Numbered from the stretch's first letter, positions 1-9,988 are shown. The stretch: 64,000 nucleotides of DNA from Fluctibacter halophilus (GCF_020687825.1 NZ_JAJEWP010000001.1:358078-422077), one strand, 5' to 3'. Notes: a model not told the origin generated them from the letters alone. A program made the numbers and translations.

Positions 1-1215
1 GAGCAGCGGATCCGACAAGTGGTGGCCAGTTATGGTTACCAGGAAATTCGAACCCCAGTGGTTGAAAGCACCGACCTGTTTAAACGTTCGATCGGCGAAG
101 TGACTGACATCGTCGAAAAAGAAATGTACACCTTTGATGATCGCAACGGCGATAGTCTGACCTTGCGTCCTGAAAACACGGCCAGTGTCGTGCGCGCCGG
201 TAATGAGCATGGTTTGCTGTATAACCAGCAGCAGCGTTTGTGGTACATGGGACCGATGTTTCGCCATGAGCGTCCGCAAAAAGGCCGCTATCGGCAGTTT
301 CACCAGTTTGGCGTAGAGGCCTTTGGTATCGACGGCCCGGACATTGACGCCGAAGTGATTCTGTTGTCCGCGCGGTTGTGGCAACAATTCGGCATGGCAG
401 AGCAGGTGACACTTGAGATCAACTCACTGGGCTCGAATGAAGCCCGTGCAGCCTACCGAGACGCATTGGTTGCTTACCTGAAAGCCAACGAAGCGGCGCT
501 GGATGAAGATTCGAAACGTCGCATGACCACCAACCCATTGCGGGTATTGGACAGTAAAAATCCTGACGTGCAGGCCGCACTGGCAGACGCGCCGTCGTTG
601 TTGGATCATCTGGATGACGCCTCCAGGCAACATTTTGATGGCTTACGTGAACGATTGGACGATTTGGGTATCAAATATCGGGTTAATCCCCGTCTGGTGC
701 GTGGCCTGGACTACTACAACCGTACCGTTTTTGAATGGGTAACTGACTCTTTGGGAGCTCAGGGTACGGTGTGTGCCGGAGGTCGTTACGACGGCCTGGT
801 TGAGCAACTGGGCGGCAAAGCCACTCCTGCAGTCGGCTTTGCATTGGGTATGGAGCGTCTTGTGTTGTTGCTGGAAACCCTGCAACTGACCTCTGAGGTA
901 CCTGGGGCGGTGGATGTTTATGTGACGGCCATGGGTGAAAAAGCAGAAGGGTATGCCCGTCGTCTCTCTGAGCAAGTGCGAGATGCACTACCGGGTATTC
1001 GATTGCAAAACCACTGTGGTGGCGGCAACTTCAAAAAGCAGATGAAACGTGCAGACAAAAGTGGCGCTGTACTGGCTCTGATCATTGGTGACAATGAAGC
1101 TGACAATCAACAGGTTGGCGTGAAATATTTGCGACACGATCGAGAGCAAGAAACGATTGAAGACAGTGCATTGATTGCGTACTTGCGCAGCAATTTAAGT
1201 AGTGAACACAATTAA
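1..1215 (+). CDS. hisS: Histidyl-tRNA synthetase (HisRS), 5' end outside window
   Basis: Class II aminoacyl-tRNA synthetase that charges tRNA-His in the cytoplasm. The reading frame is open from base 1, so the start codon and the first residues lie upstream of the window. Class II motif 2 is visible ([18 protein letters not shown]), as is the HisRS-specific histidine-binding motif ([13 protein letters not shown]) and motif 3 ([11 protein letters not shown]), followed by the C-terminal anticodon-binding domain. The gene is followed after 39 bp by yfgM, then bamB and der, the same order as in E. coli. Identification is certain; only the N-terminus is missing. Confidence 0.97.
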   Translation, partial: EQRIRQVVASYGYQEIRTPVVESTDLFKRSIGEVTDIVEKEMYTFDDRNGDSLTLRPENTASVVRAGNEHGLLYNQQQRLWYMGPMFRHERPQKGRYRQFHQFGVEAFGIDGPDIDAEVILLSARLWQQFGMAEQVTLEINSLGSNEARAAYRDALVAYLKANEAALDEDSKRRMTTNPLRVLDSKNPDVQAALADAPSLLDHLDDASRQHFDGLRERLDDLGIKYRVNPRLVRGLDYYNRTVFEWVTDSLGAQGTVCAGGRYDGLVEQLGGKATPAVGFALGMERLVLLLETLQLTSEVPGAVDVYVTAMGEKAEGYARRLSEQVRDALPGIRLQNHCGGGNFKKQMKRADKSGAVLALIIGDNEADNQQVGVKYLRHDREQETIEDSALIAYLRSNLSSEHN

Positions 1216-1254
1216 GGCCGGGTCACAGACCGGGGCCGGCAGTAAGAGGAAGAA

Positions 1255-1893
1255 ATGATGGAACAGTTTGCAACCGAAGAACAACAAGTCGAGGCGATCA
1301 AACGCTTCTGGAAAGAAAACGGCATTGCAATCATTGTCGGCGCAGCCGTTGGCTTGGGCGGATTGTGGGGCTGGCGTTATTACAATGCTGAGCAAATCCA
1401 AAGCAAAGAAATGGCATCTCTGACCTATCAGCAACAGGTTGAAGCGCTGGCTCAAGACGGTCAGAACAGCCAGGCTCTGGCTTCCTTCGTAGAGCAAAAT
1501 GAAGGCAAAGGCTATGACATTCTCGGCGCTTTCATGCTCGCTAAAGCCGCCGTCGACAGTGACAAACTGGATGAAGCTGCGAGTCAGCTGAACGTTGTGA
1601 TTAATCGCAGTGAACAGGTCGCTGTGCAAGACGTTGCGCGCCTGCGTCTGGCCCGTATCTATTCCCAGCAGGCTAACAATGAGCAAGCGTTAGCCACTCT
1701 TGATGCAGTAACAACGGCTGCGTTTGATGGTCAGGTGCAGGAAATCCGCGGTGACGTGTACGCTGCGATGGGTCAGTTCGACCAGGCCAAAACCGCTTAC
1801 GTTGCTGCACTCGCTCAGTCGCAAAGCAACCGACTGGTGGAGATGAAGCTAGATAACCTCGCCGTGTTGGCCACCCAACAAGACGAGGAGTAA
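1255..1893 (+). CDS. yfgM: YfgM, ancillary SecYEG translocon subunit
   Basis: A 212-residue inner-membrane protein with a short cytoplasmic N-terminus, one transmembrane segment (about residues 24-42, IAIIVGAAVGLGGLWGW) and a periplasmic TPR-like domain, the layout of the YfgM/UPF0070 family. In E. coli YfgM associates with the SecYEG translocon and the chaperone PpiD; that role is transferred by homology. Two adjacent ATG codons (1255, 1258) follow a purine-rich AAGAGGAAG site. The gene sits between hisS and bamB, as in other gammaproteobacteria, and is only 10 bp from bamB, so they are probably cotranscribed. Confidence 0.92.
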   Translation: MMEQFATEEQQVEAIKRFWKENGIAIIVGAAVGLGGLWGWRYYNAEQIQSKEMASLTYQQQVEALAQDGQNSQALASFVEQNEGKGYDILGAFMLAKAAVDSDKLDEAASQLNVVINRSEQVAVQDVARLRLARIYSQQANNEQALATLDAVTTAAFDGQVQEIRGDVYAAMGQFDQAKTAYVAALAQSQSNRLVEMKLDNLAVLATQQDEE

Positions 1894-1903
1894 GCCATTG
1901 AGT

Positions 1904-3130
1904 ATGCGATTTAGCCCTTTGTTGCTTGCCGGTGCACTGGCATTGTCGGGGTGCAGTACGGTATCCGATTGGTTCGCCGATGACGAAGAACTGGAAGTTC
2001 GTCGTCTGCCGGACATTGAGGCCCGCTTCACCCCGCAGGTGGTGTGGGAAAAAGACATCGACAACGGTGTCGATCAGTATTTCTCTCGTCTGTCGCCTGC
2101 GCTGGGTTACGGTGCTTTGTACGTTGCAAATCGTCAGGGTGGTGTGTTCTCCCTTGATCCTGCCAACGGTAAAACCAACTGGCAGGCGGATTTTGCCACC
2201 TTTGATGACAGCGGCTATCTGAGTTTTCTGACGAATCTGTTTTCTGATGGCGTGCCGGCAAAAATTTCAGGTGGCCTGACCCTGGCCTACGAAACGGTGT
2301 ATTTCGGCACCGAAGATGGGTATGTGTATGCTCTGGATGCCGAAACCGGTGAACAACGCTGGCGTGTCAGCGTGCGTGGCGAAGTACTAGCCCGTCCCGC
2401 CGTGGATGAAAACGTGGTCGTGGTCAACACCGGCTCGGGTCAGTTGTTTGGCCTGGATGCTGCCAGTGGCGAGCAATTGTGGCGCTATGAGTCTGAAGTA
2501 CCTGCTTTGTCACTGCGTGGCATCTCCGCACCTGCTGCCGCCAATGGCGGAGCGATCGTCGGCACAGCGTCAGGAAAGTTGGCAGTTACTCTGCTGGAAA
2601 CCGGCCAGACCGCATGGGAGCAGCCAATTGCCAAGCCCAGTGGCGCGACTGAACTGGATCGTATCGTGGATATCGACACGGCTCCTGTCGTGTTTGGCGG
2701 TGTGATCTACACTATCTCTTACAGCGGCACATTGGCGGCGGTGGAATTGCGCAGCGGCCGGGTAATGTGGAAACGTGAATACAACAGCTACCAGGATTTG
2801 GTAGTGCAGGGCAACCAGTTGTTTGTGGTAGACACCAAAAGCAACGTCTACAGCCTCGATCGTCGAAACGGCATCGAGCAGTGGAGTATGGGCCGACTGC
2901 GTGGTCGGGAGCTGACCCATGTGGTTGTGGCTAACAATAATGTCGTGGTTGGCGACAAATTTGGTTTCCTGCATTGGCTGGATCGCAATGATGGCAGTCT
3001 GGTCGCTCGCCTGGATGTGGGTGGCGATGATGAGGACAACGGTATATACACCGCCCCTGTGGTGGGTGACGATGTGTTATACCTTCAAACCCGAGAAGGC
3101 GACGTGTTCGCCGTCAGCACGCCCGAGTAA
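1904..3130 (+). CDS. bamB: BamB, outer-membrane protein assembly lipoprotein
   Basis: Lipoprotein of the BAM complex, which inserts beta-barrel proteins into the outer membrane. The N-terminus is a lipoprotein signal peptide with lipobox LSGC (Cys at about residue 17 from this ATG), followed by an eight-bladed PQQ-type beta-propeller recognisable from repeated GxxLxALDxxTGxxxW-like blades (for example YALDAETGEQRW and FGLDAASGEQLW). I chose ATG 1904; an in-frame TTG at 1898 is the alternative and would add two residues. The gene lies 10 bp after yfgM and is separated from der by a conspicuous inverted repeat. Length is close to the family norm of about 390-400. Confidence 0.95.
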   Translation: MRFSPLLLAGALALSGCSTVSDWFADDEELEVRRLPDIEARFTPQVVWEKDIDNGVDQYFSRLSPALGYGALYVANRQGGVFSLDPANGKTNWQADFATFDDSGYLSFLTNLFSDGVPAKISGGLTLAYETVYFGTEDGYVYALDAETGEQRWRVSVRGEVLARPAVDENVVVVNTGSGQLFGLDAASGEQLWRYESEVPALSLRGISAPAAANGGAIVGTASGKLAVTLLETGQTAWEQPIAKPSGATELDRIVDIDTAPVVFGGVIYTISYSGTLAAVELRSGRVMWKREYNSYQDLVVQGNQLFVVDTKSNVYSLDRRNGIEQWSMGRLRGRELTHVVVANNNVVVGDKFGFLHWLDRNDGSLVARLDVGGDDEDNGIYTAPVVGDDVLYLQTREGDVFAVSTPE

Positions 3131-3135
3131 TCTTC

Positions 3136-3171
3136 TGTATGTCGGGGTGCCGCGGCGTACCCCGACATACA
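3136..3171. repeat. 13-bp inverted repeat between bamB and der
   Basis: TGTATGTCGGGGT (3136-3148) is followed by its exact reverse complement ACCCCGACATACA (3159-3171), with a 10-base GC-rich centre. It begins 6 bases after the bamB stop. There is no T-tract after it, so it is not a canonical intrinsic terminator. It may stabilise the bamB 3' end, attenuate transcription into der, or be one copy of a REP-like palindrome family. Confidence 0.75.
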
Positions 3172-3197
3172 CAATACACTGAATCAGGAATACGCAT

Positions 3198-4646
3198 ATG
3201 TTACCCGTAGTGGCCTTGGTCGGCCGTCCCAATGTGGGCAAATCGACGTTGTTTAATCGACTTACCAATACCCGTGATGCGTTGGTGGCCGATTACCCCG
3301 GTTTGACCCGGGATCGCAAGTATGGCCAGGCCAAATATGAAGGCCTGCAGTTTATCGTGGTTGATACCGGCGGTATCAGTGGTGATGAGCAGGGGATTGA
3401 CGCGGCCATGGCTGAACAGTCATTGCTGGCGGTTGATGAAGCGGATGTGGTGTTATTTCTGGTTGATGCCCGGGCAGGTTTGACACCCGCCGATCAGGGC
3501 ATTGCAGCCCATTTGCGCAAGCAACAGAAAACCGTTTTTCTGGTCGCTAACAAAGTCGATGGCATCGACGGCGACAGTGAAAGTGCCGAATTCTATGCCT
3601 TGGGATTGGGCGAGGTGCATCAGATTGCTGCGGCACATGGCCGTGGCGTTGCCCAGTTGCTGGAGTCTGCCCTCACCCCGATTGAAGAGACCTTCCCGGA
3701 CATGCGCGTGGTTGAAGTTAAACGCAATGACGATGAGGACGATGCTGAAGCGCAACTGGAGCGGCTGCAGTCACTGCCCATTAAGCTTGCCATTGTTGGT
3801 AAGCCGAATGTGGGTAAATCGACCCTGACCAACCGCATACTCGGTGAAGATCGGGTGGTCGTGTATGACATGCCGGGCACCACACGAGACAGCATCTTCA
3901 TCCCGATGCAACGGGACGAGCGGGAGTATGTGCTGATTGATACCGCCGGTGTACGCAAGCGCAAGAAAGTCTCGGATGCGGTGGAAAAGTTCTCGGTTGT
4001 TAAAACGTTGCAAGCCATTGAAGAGGCTAATGTCGTGTTGCTGGTGGTGGATGCACGGGAAGGTATTGCCGATCAGGATCTCAGTTTGCTCGGTTTCATC
4101 CTCAATGCCGGCCGCTCGCTGGTGATTGCAGTGAACAAATGGGATGGCCTCGATCAGTCAGTCAAAGAAGACATCAAACGTGAGCTGGATCGTCGGCTTG
4201 GTTTTATTGACTTTGCCCGTTTGCATTTCATCTCAGCGTTGCACGGTTCCGGCGTTGGTCATCTGTTTGAATCGGTTCAGGAAGCGTACGCATCGGCGAC
4301 CAAGCGTATCAGCACATCGTTGCTGACCCGGATCATGGAAATGGCTCAGCAGGATCACCAACCACCATTGGTGCGTGGTCGCCGGGTGAAAATGAAATAT
4401 GCCCACGCGGGGGGATACAACCCGCCGGTGATCGTGATCCACGGCAACCAGGTGGAAGATCTGCCCGAGGCGTACAAACGTTACATGATGAATTATTTCC
4501 GCAAAACCCTGGAAACCATGGGGACGCCGATTAGAATTGAATTCCGTGAAGGCAGCAACCCGTTCGAGGGCAAGAAGAACCAACTGACCCTGTCGCAGCA
4601 GCGTAAGCGCAAACGGATGATGTCATTTCATCAGAAGAAGAAATGA
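3198..4646 (+). CDS. der: GTPase Der (EngA), ribosome assembly
   Basis: Essential GTPase with two tandem G domains that assists maturation of the 50S ribosomal subunit. Both P-loops are visible ([12 protein letters not shown] near residue 8 and [12 protein letters not shown] near residue 200), each with a DTxG switch II motif (DTGG, DTAG) and NKxD (NKVD, NKWD). A KH-like domain and a basic C-terminus ([17 protein letters not shown]) follow. The 482-residue length is normal for the family. A strong bidirectional terminator follows directly. It ends the hisS-yfgM-bamB-der cluster. Confidence 0.97.
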   Translation: MLPVVALVGRPNVGKSTLFNRLTNTRDALVADYPGLTRDRKYGQAKYEGLQFIVVDTGGISGDEQGIDAAMAEQSLLAVDEADVVLFLVDARAGLTPADQGIAAHLRKQQKTVFLVANKVDGIDGDSESAEFYALGLGEVHQIAAAHGRGVAQLLESALTPIEETFPDMRVVEVKRNDDEDDAEAQLERLQSLPIKLAIVGKPNVGKSTLTNRILGEDRVVVYDMPGTTRDSIFIPMQRDEREYVLIDTAGVRKRKKVSDAVEKFSVVKTLQAIEEANVVLLVVDAREGIADQDLSLLGFILNAGRSLVIAVNKWDGLDQSVKEDIKRELDRRLGFIDFARLHFISALHGSGVGHLFESVQEAYASATKRISTSLLTRIMEMAQQDHQPPLVRGRRVKMKYAHAGGYNPPVIVIHGNQVEDLPEAYKRYMMNYFRKTLETMGTPIRIEFREGSNPFEGKKNQLTLSQQRKRKRMMSFHQKKK

Positions 4647-4677
4647 AAAAAAGGCGCTGATACAGCGCCTTTTTTTG
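4646..4677. terminator. Bidirectional intrinsic terminator after der
   Basis: Perfect stem AAAGGCGCTG / CAGCGCCTTT with a 3-base loop (ATA), flanked by an A-run on one side and a T-run on the other. It can terminate der on the plus strand and the cytochrome c peroxidase gene on the minus strand, although the latter transcript ends 19 bases before it. Confidence 0.9.
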
Positions 4678-4695
4678 TGTGTTGAGCCGAGGGGG

Positions 4696-6285
4696 CTATA
4701 AACCGTTGCCAAACTGATCGTGGGGGACCAGCATCTGGTTGTCAGGAAACGTTGCCTCGTCATTGGCATCCAGAATCCACGGTTGCAGACATGCCCTGTC
4801 CTGGGTGCATGGGTCGGTGAGGGCGTGTAAAAAGGCCACCAGGTCACCAACCTGGCGGCGACCCAAAGACGCATCCACCGGCAACGGACTGGTGGCCACT
4901 GCCTCGCCGCTACGCGCCATCTCGAGCTGCTCTATCACGTCACGGGAGTGCTGATGGGCTGGCTGTTGAAGTGCTTCACAGCTGACCTGGCTCAGCTCAA
5001 TCACGTCCCTGACTTGCGCCAGTTGGCAAAACGGTGCGTTTTCATTGTCCCTGAAAAGCCGAGCGATATTGCCAGCAGGATTGGTGTAATGCTGCACAAC
5101 CTCTCGCAACGTCGCATAGGCGCCAGCATGGCCGTAGGGGGCGGTGACACCGACATTGAGCAGGCTTGGGGTGCGGAAGTGATAACGGTCGGCAGGGTTG
5201 CCGGTGACCGCTTCACGGCCAATGTCCTGACCGGTCGCCTCATCGGTACCGGGCCCCCATTGGGGAAACCCGACCAGGTGAAAGCGCTGGTCGGTAAAGG
5301 CCGGACCATTGTGACAGGCCACACAGCCGGCACCGCCGTCTTGTGGGAAGTTGAAGAACAGCAGTGCGCCCTGTTTTTGTTGTTGACTCAGTGCCCGATC
5401 ATCACCCTGTAAATAACGTTGCCACGGCGAATTGACGAACAATGCAGACTGCTCGTAGCTGGCCAGCGCCTCGGCAACACGGCGGTAATCGATGGTGTCG
5501 TCACCAAAGGCTTCACCAAACAGGGTTTGCCACAGCGTGGGTTCAGAGGGTGCCTCCCCGGCCAGGCGCCCGGACAATGCCGCCCTCAGCGTGTCGTTAT
5601 CCTGTGCCTGCAGAAAGTCACCGCGCATTTCGGTGGTCGAGGTTACCGGCAGATGCGCTTGTGCCACGGCCAATGACGTACCTGGCTCATAGCGAGGATC
5701 GACCGGCGGAGCGTCACCTGCAGCGACACCTTCAGGGGTTGTAATCGCACCGTCCGGTAAGCGGCTTACGCGGCCGTCCCAAAATAGCGCGTTTTCCAGA
5801 AAGGCAAGGTTGAAGAAAGTCGGCGCGTGGCGAGGCACATTGGGCAGATGCCGCACATTGTTATCATCATTGGCACTCGGATTGCGACCCTGTCCGAGCA
5901 AGTCTGGGTCGTCCTCACCTAAGCTATTGATGGCACCAACCCCTACCGACAGGCTCAATCCGTCACCGCCACCCAGGACCGGATGGTGGCAACTGACGCA
6001 TGCAGCATCCTTTTCACCGCCGAGGTTCTTGGTGTAGAACAAGTGCTTGCCCAGTTGAACTTTGGGATCCTCCGGGCTGGGCACAGTGGCGTCAACCGGG
6101 ATTAAGCCCTGAGTTTCAATCACTTCACGCAATTGGGTATCCAATTGATTGTCTGGACGTTGAGGTGATGGACCGGGTAAACCTGGGGGCCTGTTGGGGG
6201 GTGGCTGTTGGGCAAAAACAAGGCTGGTGGCGATACAGCTGATGCTCAGCAATCGGGTACCGAAACGGGGGAAGGCCAATCGCAT
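4696..6285 (-). CDS. Di-haem cytochrome c peroxidase (CcpA/MauG family), periplasmic
   Basis: Predicted periplasmic di-haem peroxidase reducing H2O2 with electrons from c-type cytochromes. From the ATG at 6285 (preceded by AGGAGCGCATT) the product has 529 residues with a Sec signal peptide (LLSISCIATSLVFAQ) and a proline-rich linker. Two CxxCH haem-binding motifs are visible, CVSCH (about 96-100) and CVACH (about 321-325), in the family's usual spacing. An upstream in-frame ATG at 6363 would bury the signal peptide, so I reject it. The protein is longer than classical CcpA (about 330-350), with extra sequence between the haem domains and at the C-terminus. It may belong to a MauG-like subfamily; the substrate cannot be told from sequence. 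Confidence 0.88.
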   Translation of the reverse strand: MRLAFPRFGTRLLSISCIATSLVFAQQPPPNRPPGLPGPSPQRPDNQLDTQLREVIETQGLIPVDATVPSPEDPKVQLGKHLFYTKNLGGEKDAACVSCHHPVLGGGDGLSLSVGVGAINSLGEDDPDLLGQGRNPSANDDNNVRHLPNVPRHAPTFFNLAFLENALFWDGRVSRLPDGAITTPEGVAAGDAPPVDPRYEPGTSLAVAQAHLPVTSTTEMRGDFLQAQDNDTLRAALSGRLAGEAPSEPTLWQTLFGEAFGDDTIDYRRVAEALASYEQSALFVNSPWQRYLQGDDRALSQQQKQGALLFFNFPQDGGAGCVACHNGPAFTDQRFHLVGFPQWGPGTDEATGQDIGREAVTGNPADRYHFRTPSLLNVGVTAPYGHAGAYATLREVVQHYTNPAGNIARLFRDNENAPFCQLAQVRDVIELSQVSCEALQQPAHQHSRDVIEQLEMARSGEAVATSPLPVDASLGRRQVGDLVAFLHALTDPCTQDRACLQPWILDANDEATFPDNQMLVPHDQFGNGL

Positions 6286-6450
6286 AATGCGCTCCTGTCT
6301 GGCTGGGTTGTGTTCGCTGAAGATGCGCCAGCATTGGGCAAAGACTGTGACCCAAATGTGCAAAAAATGGGGAAACGCGTCACCCGGCAGTGCGTTTTAG
6401 CCGCCAGCAGGGTAAGGTAGTTTTACCGATGGTTGGCTTTCCCTGAGATT

Positions 6451-7842
6451 GTGGGCATACAAACAAAATTATTCAGTTACTTTTTGGTGTTCGGCCTGAT
6501 ACTGGTCTCGGCGACGGTATTGCTGGTTCAGGATGCGCTCGACCGAGGCATGATTGAGTATGTTAATACCCGTGATAGGGATGCCATGGCTGACGCCATA
6601 CAGGCGCTCGAGTCGGTGTACCAGCGGGACGGGAACTGGCAGAGTCTGGCGGGACAACCCCGTTATTTTCGTCGTGTGATTGAAGACAGTTTGTCCCGGG
6701 CTGGCCTGAATCCTCCACGCCAGCCACCTCCGCCGCCGCGAGGTTCGCGTCAGCTGCCGCCACCCCAACCGCAACAGCGATTGGTTCATGCATTGCTGGA
6801 TGCTGACAAACAGCCCATCGCAGGACGCTACCCCGAAGGGCGCAACTACACCTATTTACCCCTCAGACATGAGCAAGCCATCGTTGGGTTTCTGGCCATC
6901 AGTCAGCGAGAGCATCTGACCGCCGGTTATGATCTGTCGTTTGTGACCGACATTCAGCAACGATTGTGGTGGTGGGGCAGTGTGCTGGTCGGGCTATGTG
7001 TGTTGCTGACTTATCCTCTGGCCCGTCATTTGACGCTGCCGGTGCGGCGTATAACCGCAGCCGTGCACAACCTGACCAAAGGTCACTATGATGAACCACT
7101 TGATATTCAACGCAAAGACGAGTTAGGCGCGTTGGTCAATGACTTAAACACCCTGACCACCACGTTGGCCGCCAACCATCAGGCCCGGGACCGCTGGCTG
7201 GCTGAGATTTCCCACGAGTTGCGTACGCCGCTGACGGTGCTGCGCGGACAACTTGAGGCGATGGAAGACGGCGTTCGGCCGATGACCGCTGACGCCATCA
7301 GTCTGGCCCGCAAAGAGGTGGAACAGTTGCAGCGATTGGTTGAAGATTTGCAAACCTTGTCGCGGCTGGACCTTGGGGCGCTCAGCTACCAGATGCAATC
7401 CCTCGATCTGAGAGAGTGGCTGCCTGGCTGGTTACACCGACACGATGATACGCTGTCGAAACAGGGTATTGACTGGACACTGGATGATGGCAACGGTGAT
7501 ATGCAGGTACAGGGCGACCCGGTGCGCCTGCAGCAATTGGTGGACAATCTGGTCACTAACACGGTGCGCTATGCTAAAGGGGCCACTTGCCTGCACTGGC
7601 GCCTGCATGCTGACAACAACGGCATACAATTGAGCGCCGAAGACAACGGTGAAGGCGTCAGTGATGACGATTTGGCCCGTTTGTGTGAACCCCTGTTTCA
7701 GTCGGTCGGGCATGCACAAAACCGGGGCCTGGGTCTGGGCCTGACCATCTGTCGGCGCATTGTCGAGGCCCACGGAGGCACATTAACCCCTTTTCATAGC
7801 GACAAAGGGGGATTGGGTGTGCGCATTCTGTTGCGCCGCTGA
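6451..7842 (+). CDS. Sensor histidine kinase, BaeS-like
   Basis: Membrane sensor kinase with an N-terminal transmembrane helix, a periplasmic sensor region of about 130 residues that includes a proline-rich PPPPPRGSRQLPPPQP stretch, a second membrane helix (WWWGSVLVGLCVLLTYPLA), a HAMP domain, the phosphoacceptor box (SHELRTPLTVLRGQ) and a HATPase_c domain (DNLVTNTVRYAKG, DNGEGV, GLGLGL). GTG 6451 gives the natural start MGIQTKLFSYFLVFG; a TTG at 6433 is also possible. The response-regulator gene starts 8 bp downstream, so the two form an operon. The kinase order and HAMP/HisKA sequence resemble BaeS, an envelope-stress sensor, but the stimulus is not deducible. Confidence 0.9.
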   Translation: MGIQTKLFSYFLVFGLILVSATVLLVQDALDRGMIEYVNTRDRDAMADAIQALESVYQRDGNWQSLAGQPRYFRRVIEDSLSRAGLNPPRQPPPPPRGSRQLPPPQPQQRLVHALLDADKQPIAGRYPEGRNYTYLPLRHEQAIVGFLAISQREHLTAGYDLSFVTDIQQRLWWWGSVLVGLCVLLTYPLARHLTLPVRRITAAVHNLTKGHYDEPLDIQRKDELGALVNDLNTLTTTLAANHQARDRWLAEISHELRTPLTVLRGQLEAMEDGVRPMTADAISLARKEVEQLQRLVEDLQTLSRLDLGALSYQMQSLDLREWLPGWLHRHDDTLSKQGIDWTLDDGNGDMQVQGDPVRLQQLVDNLVTNTVRYAKGATCLHWRLHADNNGIQLSAEDNGEGVSDDDLARLCEPLFQSVGHAQNRGLGLGLTICRRIVEAHGGTLTPFHSDKGGLGVRILLRR

Positions 7843-7850
7843 GGAGCGTT

Positions 7851-8531
7851 ATGAATACAACAGGTCACGTATTGATCGTTGAGGATGAACCTCAACTGGC
7901 GGCATTGCTGTCAGACTACTGTCACCGGGATGGCTATCAGGTGACGTGTCTGGACAATGGTAATGATGTGGCGCCTTTTCTGGCTAAAACCTCGGTGGAT
8001 GCATTGTTGCTGGATTTGATGTTACCGGGAAAAGACGGGCTGACGGTGTGTCGGGAATTGCGTCAACACAGTGACATACCGGTGCTGATGATGACGGCTA
8101 AAGTGGAGGAGATCGACCGCCTGTTGGGTCTTGAACTGGGCGCCGATGACTACATCTGCAAACCGTATAGCCCGCGGGAAGTTATGGCGCGGCTTAAAGC
8201 TGTGCTGCGGCGCAGTCGTGTCCGTGAAATCCCCTGCAGCGCAGGTATCCGTTTACAAAAAGGTCAGTTGCGGGTGTCTTACCATGACCAGCACATCGAC
8301 CTGACCGGGATTGAATTTGGTATGGTGGAGCTGTTGTCCAGTCAGCCTGAACGGATTTTTTCCCGACAGCAGCTGATGGACAGTGTGTACACCGATCATC
8401 GGGTTGTCAGCGACCGCACCATCGACAGCCACATCAAAAAATTGCGCAAAAAACTCGATCAACTGGGCGCCAATGACTGGATTCAGTCGGTTTACGGGGT
8501 CGGGTACCGTTGGCATCCACCGCAGGATTAA
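7851..8531 (+). CDS. OmpR-family response regulator, BaeR-like
   Basis: Cognate regulator of the upstream kinase. The receiver domain shows the acidic pocket (VEDE), phospho-acceptor Asp in LLLDLMLPGKDG and the conserved Thr and Lys (MMTAKV, CKPYSP). The C-terminal winged-helix DNA-binding domain ends with the typical recognition region (DRTIDSHIKKLRKKL and GVGYRW). The gene starts 8 bp after the kinase with an AGGAG site. It ends convergently with xseA, and their stop codons overlap in a TTAA tetranucleotide (8528-8531), leaving no room for a separate terminator. Confidence 0.93.
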   Translation: MNTTGHVLIVEDEPQLAALLSDYCHRDGYQVTCLDNGNDVAPFLAKTSVDALLLDLMLPGKDGLTVCRELRQHSDIPVLMMTAKVEEIDRLLGLELGADDYICKPYSPREVMARLKAVLRRSRVREIPCSAGIRLQKGQLRVSYHDQHIDLTGIEFGMVELLSSQPERIFSRQQLMDSVYTDHRVVSDRTIDSHIKKLRKKLDQLGANDWIQSVYGVGYRWHPPQD

Positions 8532-9880
8532 TCGGCTTTTTGCCCGGTTACCTGGCTGTGGATTTCACCGTCGGCCACTTTGGTCACCAGGGTATCTCCC
8601 CGTTCGACTTGCTGCACCGATTTAACCACATTTCCACTGCCATCAAAGGCGATGCTATAGCCCCGTGCCAGGGTTGCCAGCGGGCTGACGGTATCAAGTA
8701 GCTGGGCGCCACCATGAACCCGTTGACGGGCATCTTTCAATTGATTGTTGATGGCATGACGCAACCGTTGGGCAAGATCCCGTTGTTCGGCGGCGGCCAG
8801 ACTGATCCGTCGTGCGGGCGTTGCGCGGGTCAACCGAAGTAGCTGATTGTCGCAGCGTTGGCTGGCGCGGTTCAGACTGCGTTGCATTGCACCATGCAGT
8901 TGTAAAGCCCATTGATCAAGGCGCTGACTCTGCTGCTGCAATTGCTGTTGAGGGTGATATTGCTGCAGGCGACTGGTGGCCAGGGCACTGCGGTGCTGGC
9001 AGTGACGCAGCAGGTGTCGGAAAGCCTGCTGCAGCTTGCTTTGCAATGTGGTAAGCCGTTGGCCCATTTCATCCTGGTGCTGACTGAGCAATTCGGCCGC
9101 AGCGGATGGGGTAGGGGCGCGTAAGTCGGCGACATAGTCACAGATGGTAAAATCGATTTCGTGACCTACAGCGCTGACGATGGGCAAGGGGGAGTCGTAG
9201 ATCGCCCGGGCCAGCGCTTCATCGTTGAAGCACCATAGGTCTTCCAGTGAGCCACCGCCCCGTCCAAGGATCAGTACATCTACTTCTGCCCGTCGGTTGG
9301 CAGTGGCCAGTGCGCCAATCAATTGAGCAGCGGCTGTGTCTCCCTGAACCTGTGACGGATAGACAATCACTTCGATAGACGGGTTACGTCGCTTAAGCAC
9401 GGTCAGGATATCGTGCAGTGCGGCCCCTGTGGCAGAGGTGATGACGCCAATGCGGCGTACGTGGGTTGGCAAGGCCTGCTTGTGCTCTTGGGCGAACAGG
9501 CCTTCAGCCATCAGCTTGGCTTTGAGTTGTTCAAACTGTTGTTTCAGCAAGCCCTCGCCGGCGGGCTCGAGGTGTTCAATCACCAGTTGGTAGTCGCCAC
9601 GGGGTTCGTACAATCCCACACTGGCCCTGACCAATACCTTATCACCCTCTTTGGGCCGTTGGGTGACACGCCGGTTGGCGCCCCGAAACATCGCCGCCCT
9701 GACCTGGGCGCGTTCATCTTTGAGGGTGAAATACCAATGGCCGGAACTGGCGGCGACAAAATTGGAGATCTCGGCGGATAACCAGATCAGGCCGATTTCG
9801 CTCTCCAGGATCATCCGTGCAAAACGGTTTAACTGCGTGACGGAATAGATATTGGAACGGCCGTTGGATTGCGAAGACAT
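8528..9880 (-). CDS. xseA: Exodeoxyribonuclease VII large subunit
   Basis: Catalytic large subunit of ExoVII, which with XseB degrades single-stranded DNA to oligonucleotides. The N-terminal OB-fold (YSVTQLNRFARMILE... WLSAEISN) and the catalytic core (GVITSATGAALHDI, GRGGGSLEDLWCFNDE, SAVGHEIDFTICDY) are clear, followed by a long helical region. ATG 9880 is preceded by a TTGGAGAACC ribosome site. A longer frame to 9958 would add 26 residues overlapping the guaB promoter and is rejected. It is divergent from guaB, as in E. coli. Confidence 0.95.
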   Translation of the reverse strand: MSSQSNGRSNIYSVTQLNRFARMILESEIGLIWLSAEISNFVAASSGHWYFTLKDERAQVRAAMFRGANRRVTQRPKEGDKVLVRASVGLYEPRGDYQLVIEHLEPAGEGLLKQQFEQLKAKLMAEGLFAQEHKQALPTHVRRIGVITSATGAALHDILTVLKRRNPSIEVIVYPSQVQGDTAAAQLIGALATANRRAEVDVLILGRGGGSLEDLWCFNDEALARAIYDSPLPIVSAVGHEIDFTICDYVADLRAPTPSAAAELLSQHQDEMGQRLTTLQSKLQQAFRHLLRHCQHRSALATSRLQQYHPQQQLQQQSQRLDQWALQLHGAMQRSLNRASQRCDNQLLRLTRATPARRISLAAAEQRDLAQRLRHAINNQLKDARQRVHGGAQLLDTVSPLATLARGYSIAFDGSGNVVKSVQQVERGDTLVTKVADGEIHSQVTGQKAD

Positions 9881-9919
9881 GGTTCTCCAAAAAAATGACA
9901 GAAGATCGAAAAAATCGAG

Positions 9920-9948
9920 TTTACCTGATAAAGCAAACCGGCTACAAT
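9920..9948 (+). promoter_or_regulatory. Predicted sigma-70 promoter of guaBA
   Basis: TTTACC (9920-9925) and TACAAT (9943-9948) with a 17-bp spacer lie 41 bases upstream of the guaB ATG. It is the best-scoring -35/-10 pair by eye in the xseA-guaB divergent region. No PurR-like operator was seen. Confidence 0.6.
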
Positions 9949-9988
9949 TGCGCCGCAACTAAAACCCCCCAATCAAAGGTGTTGTTGC

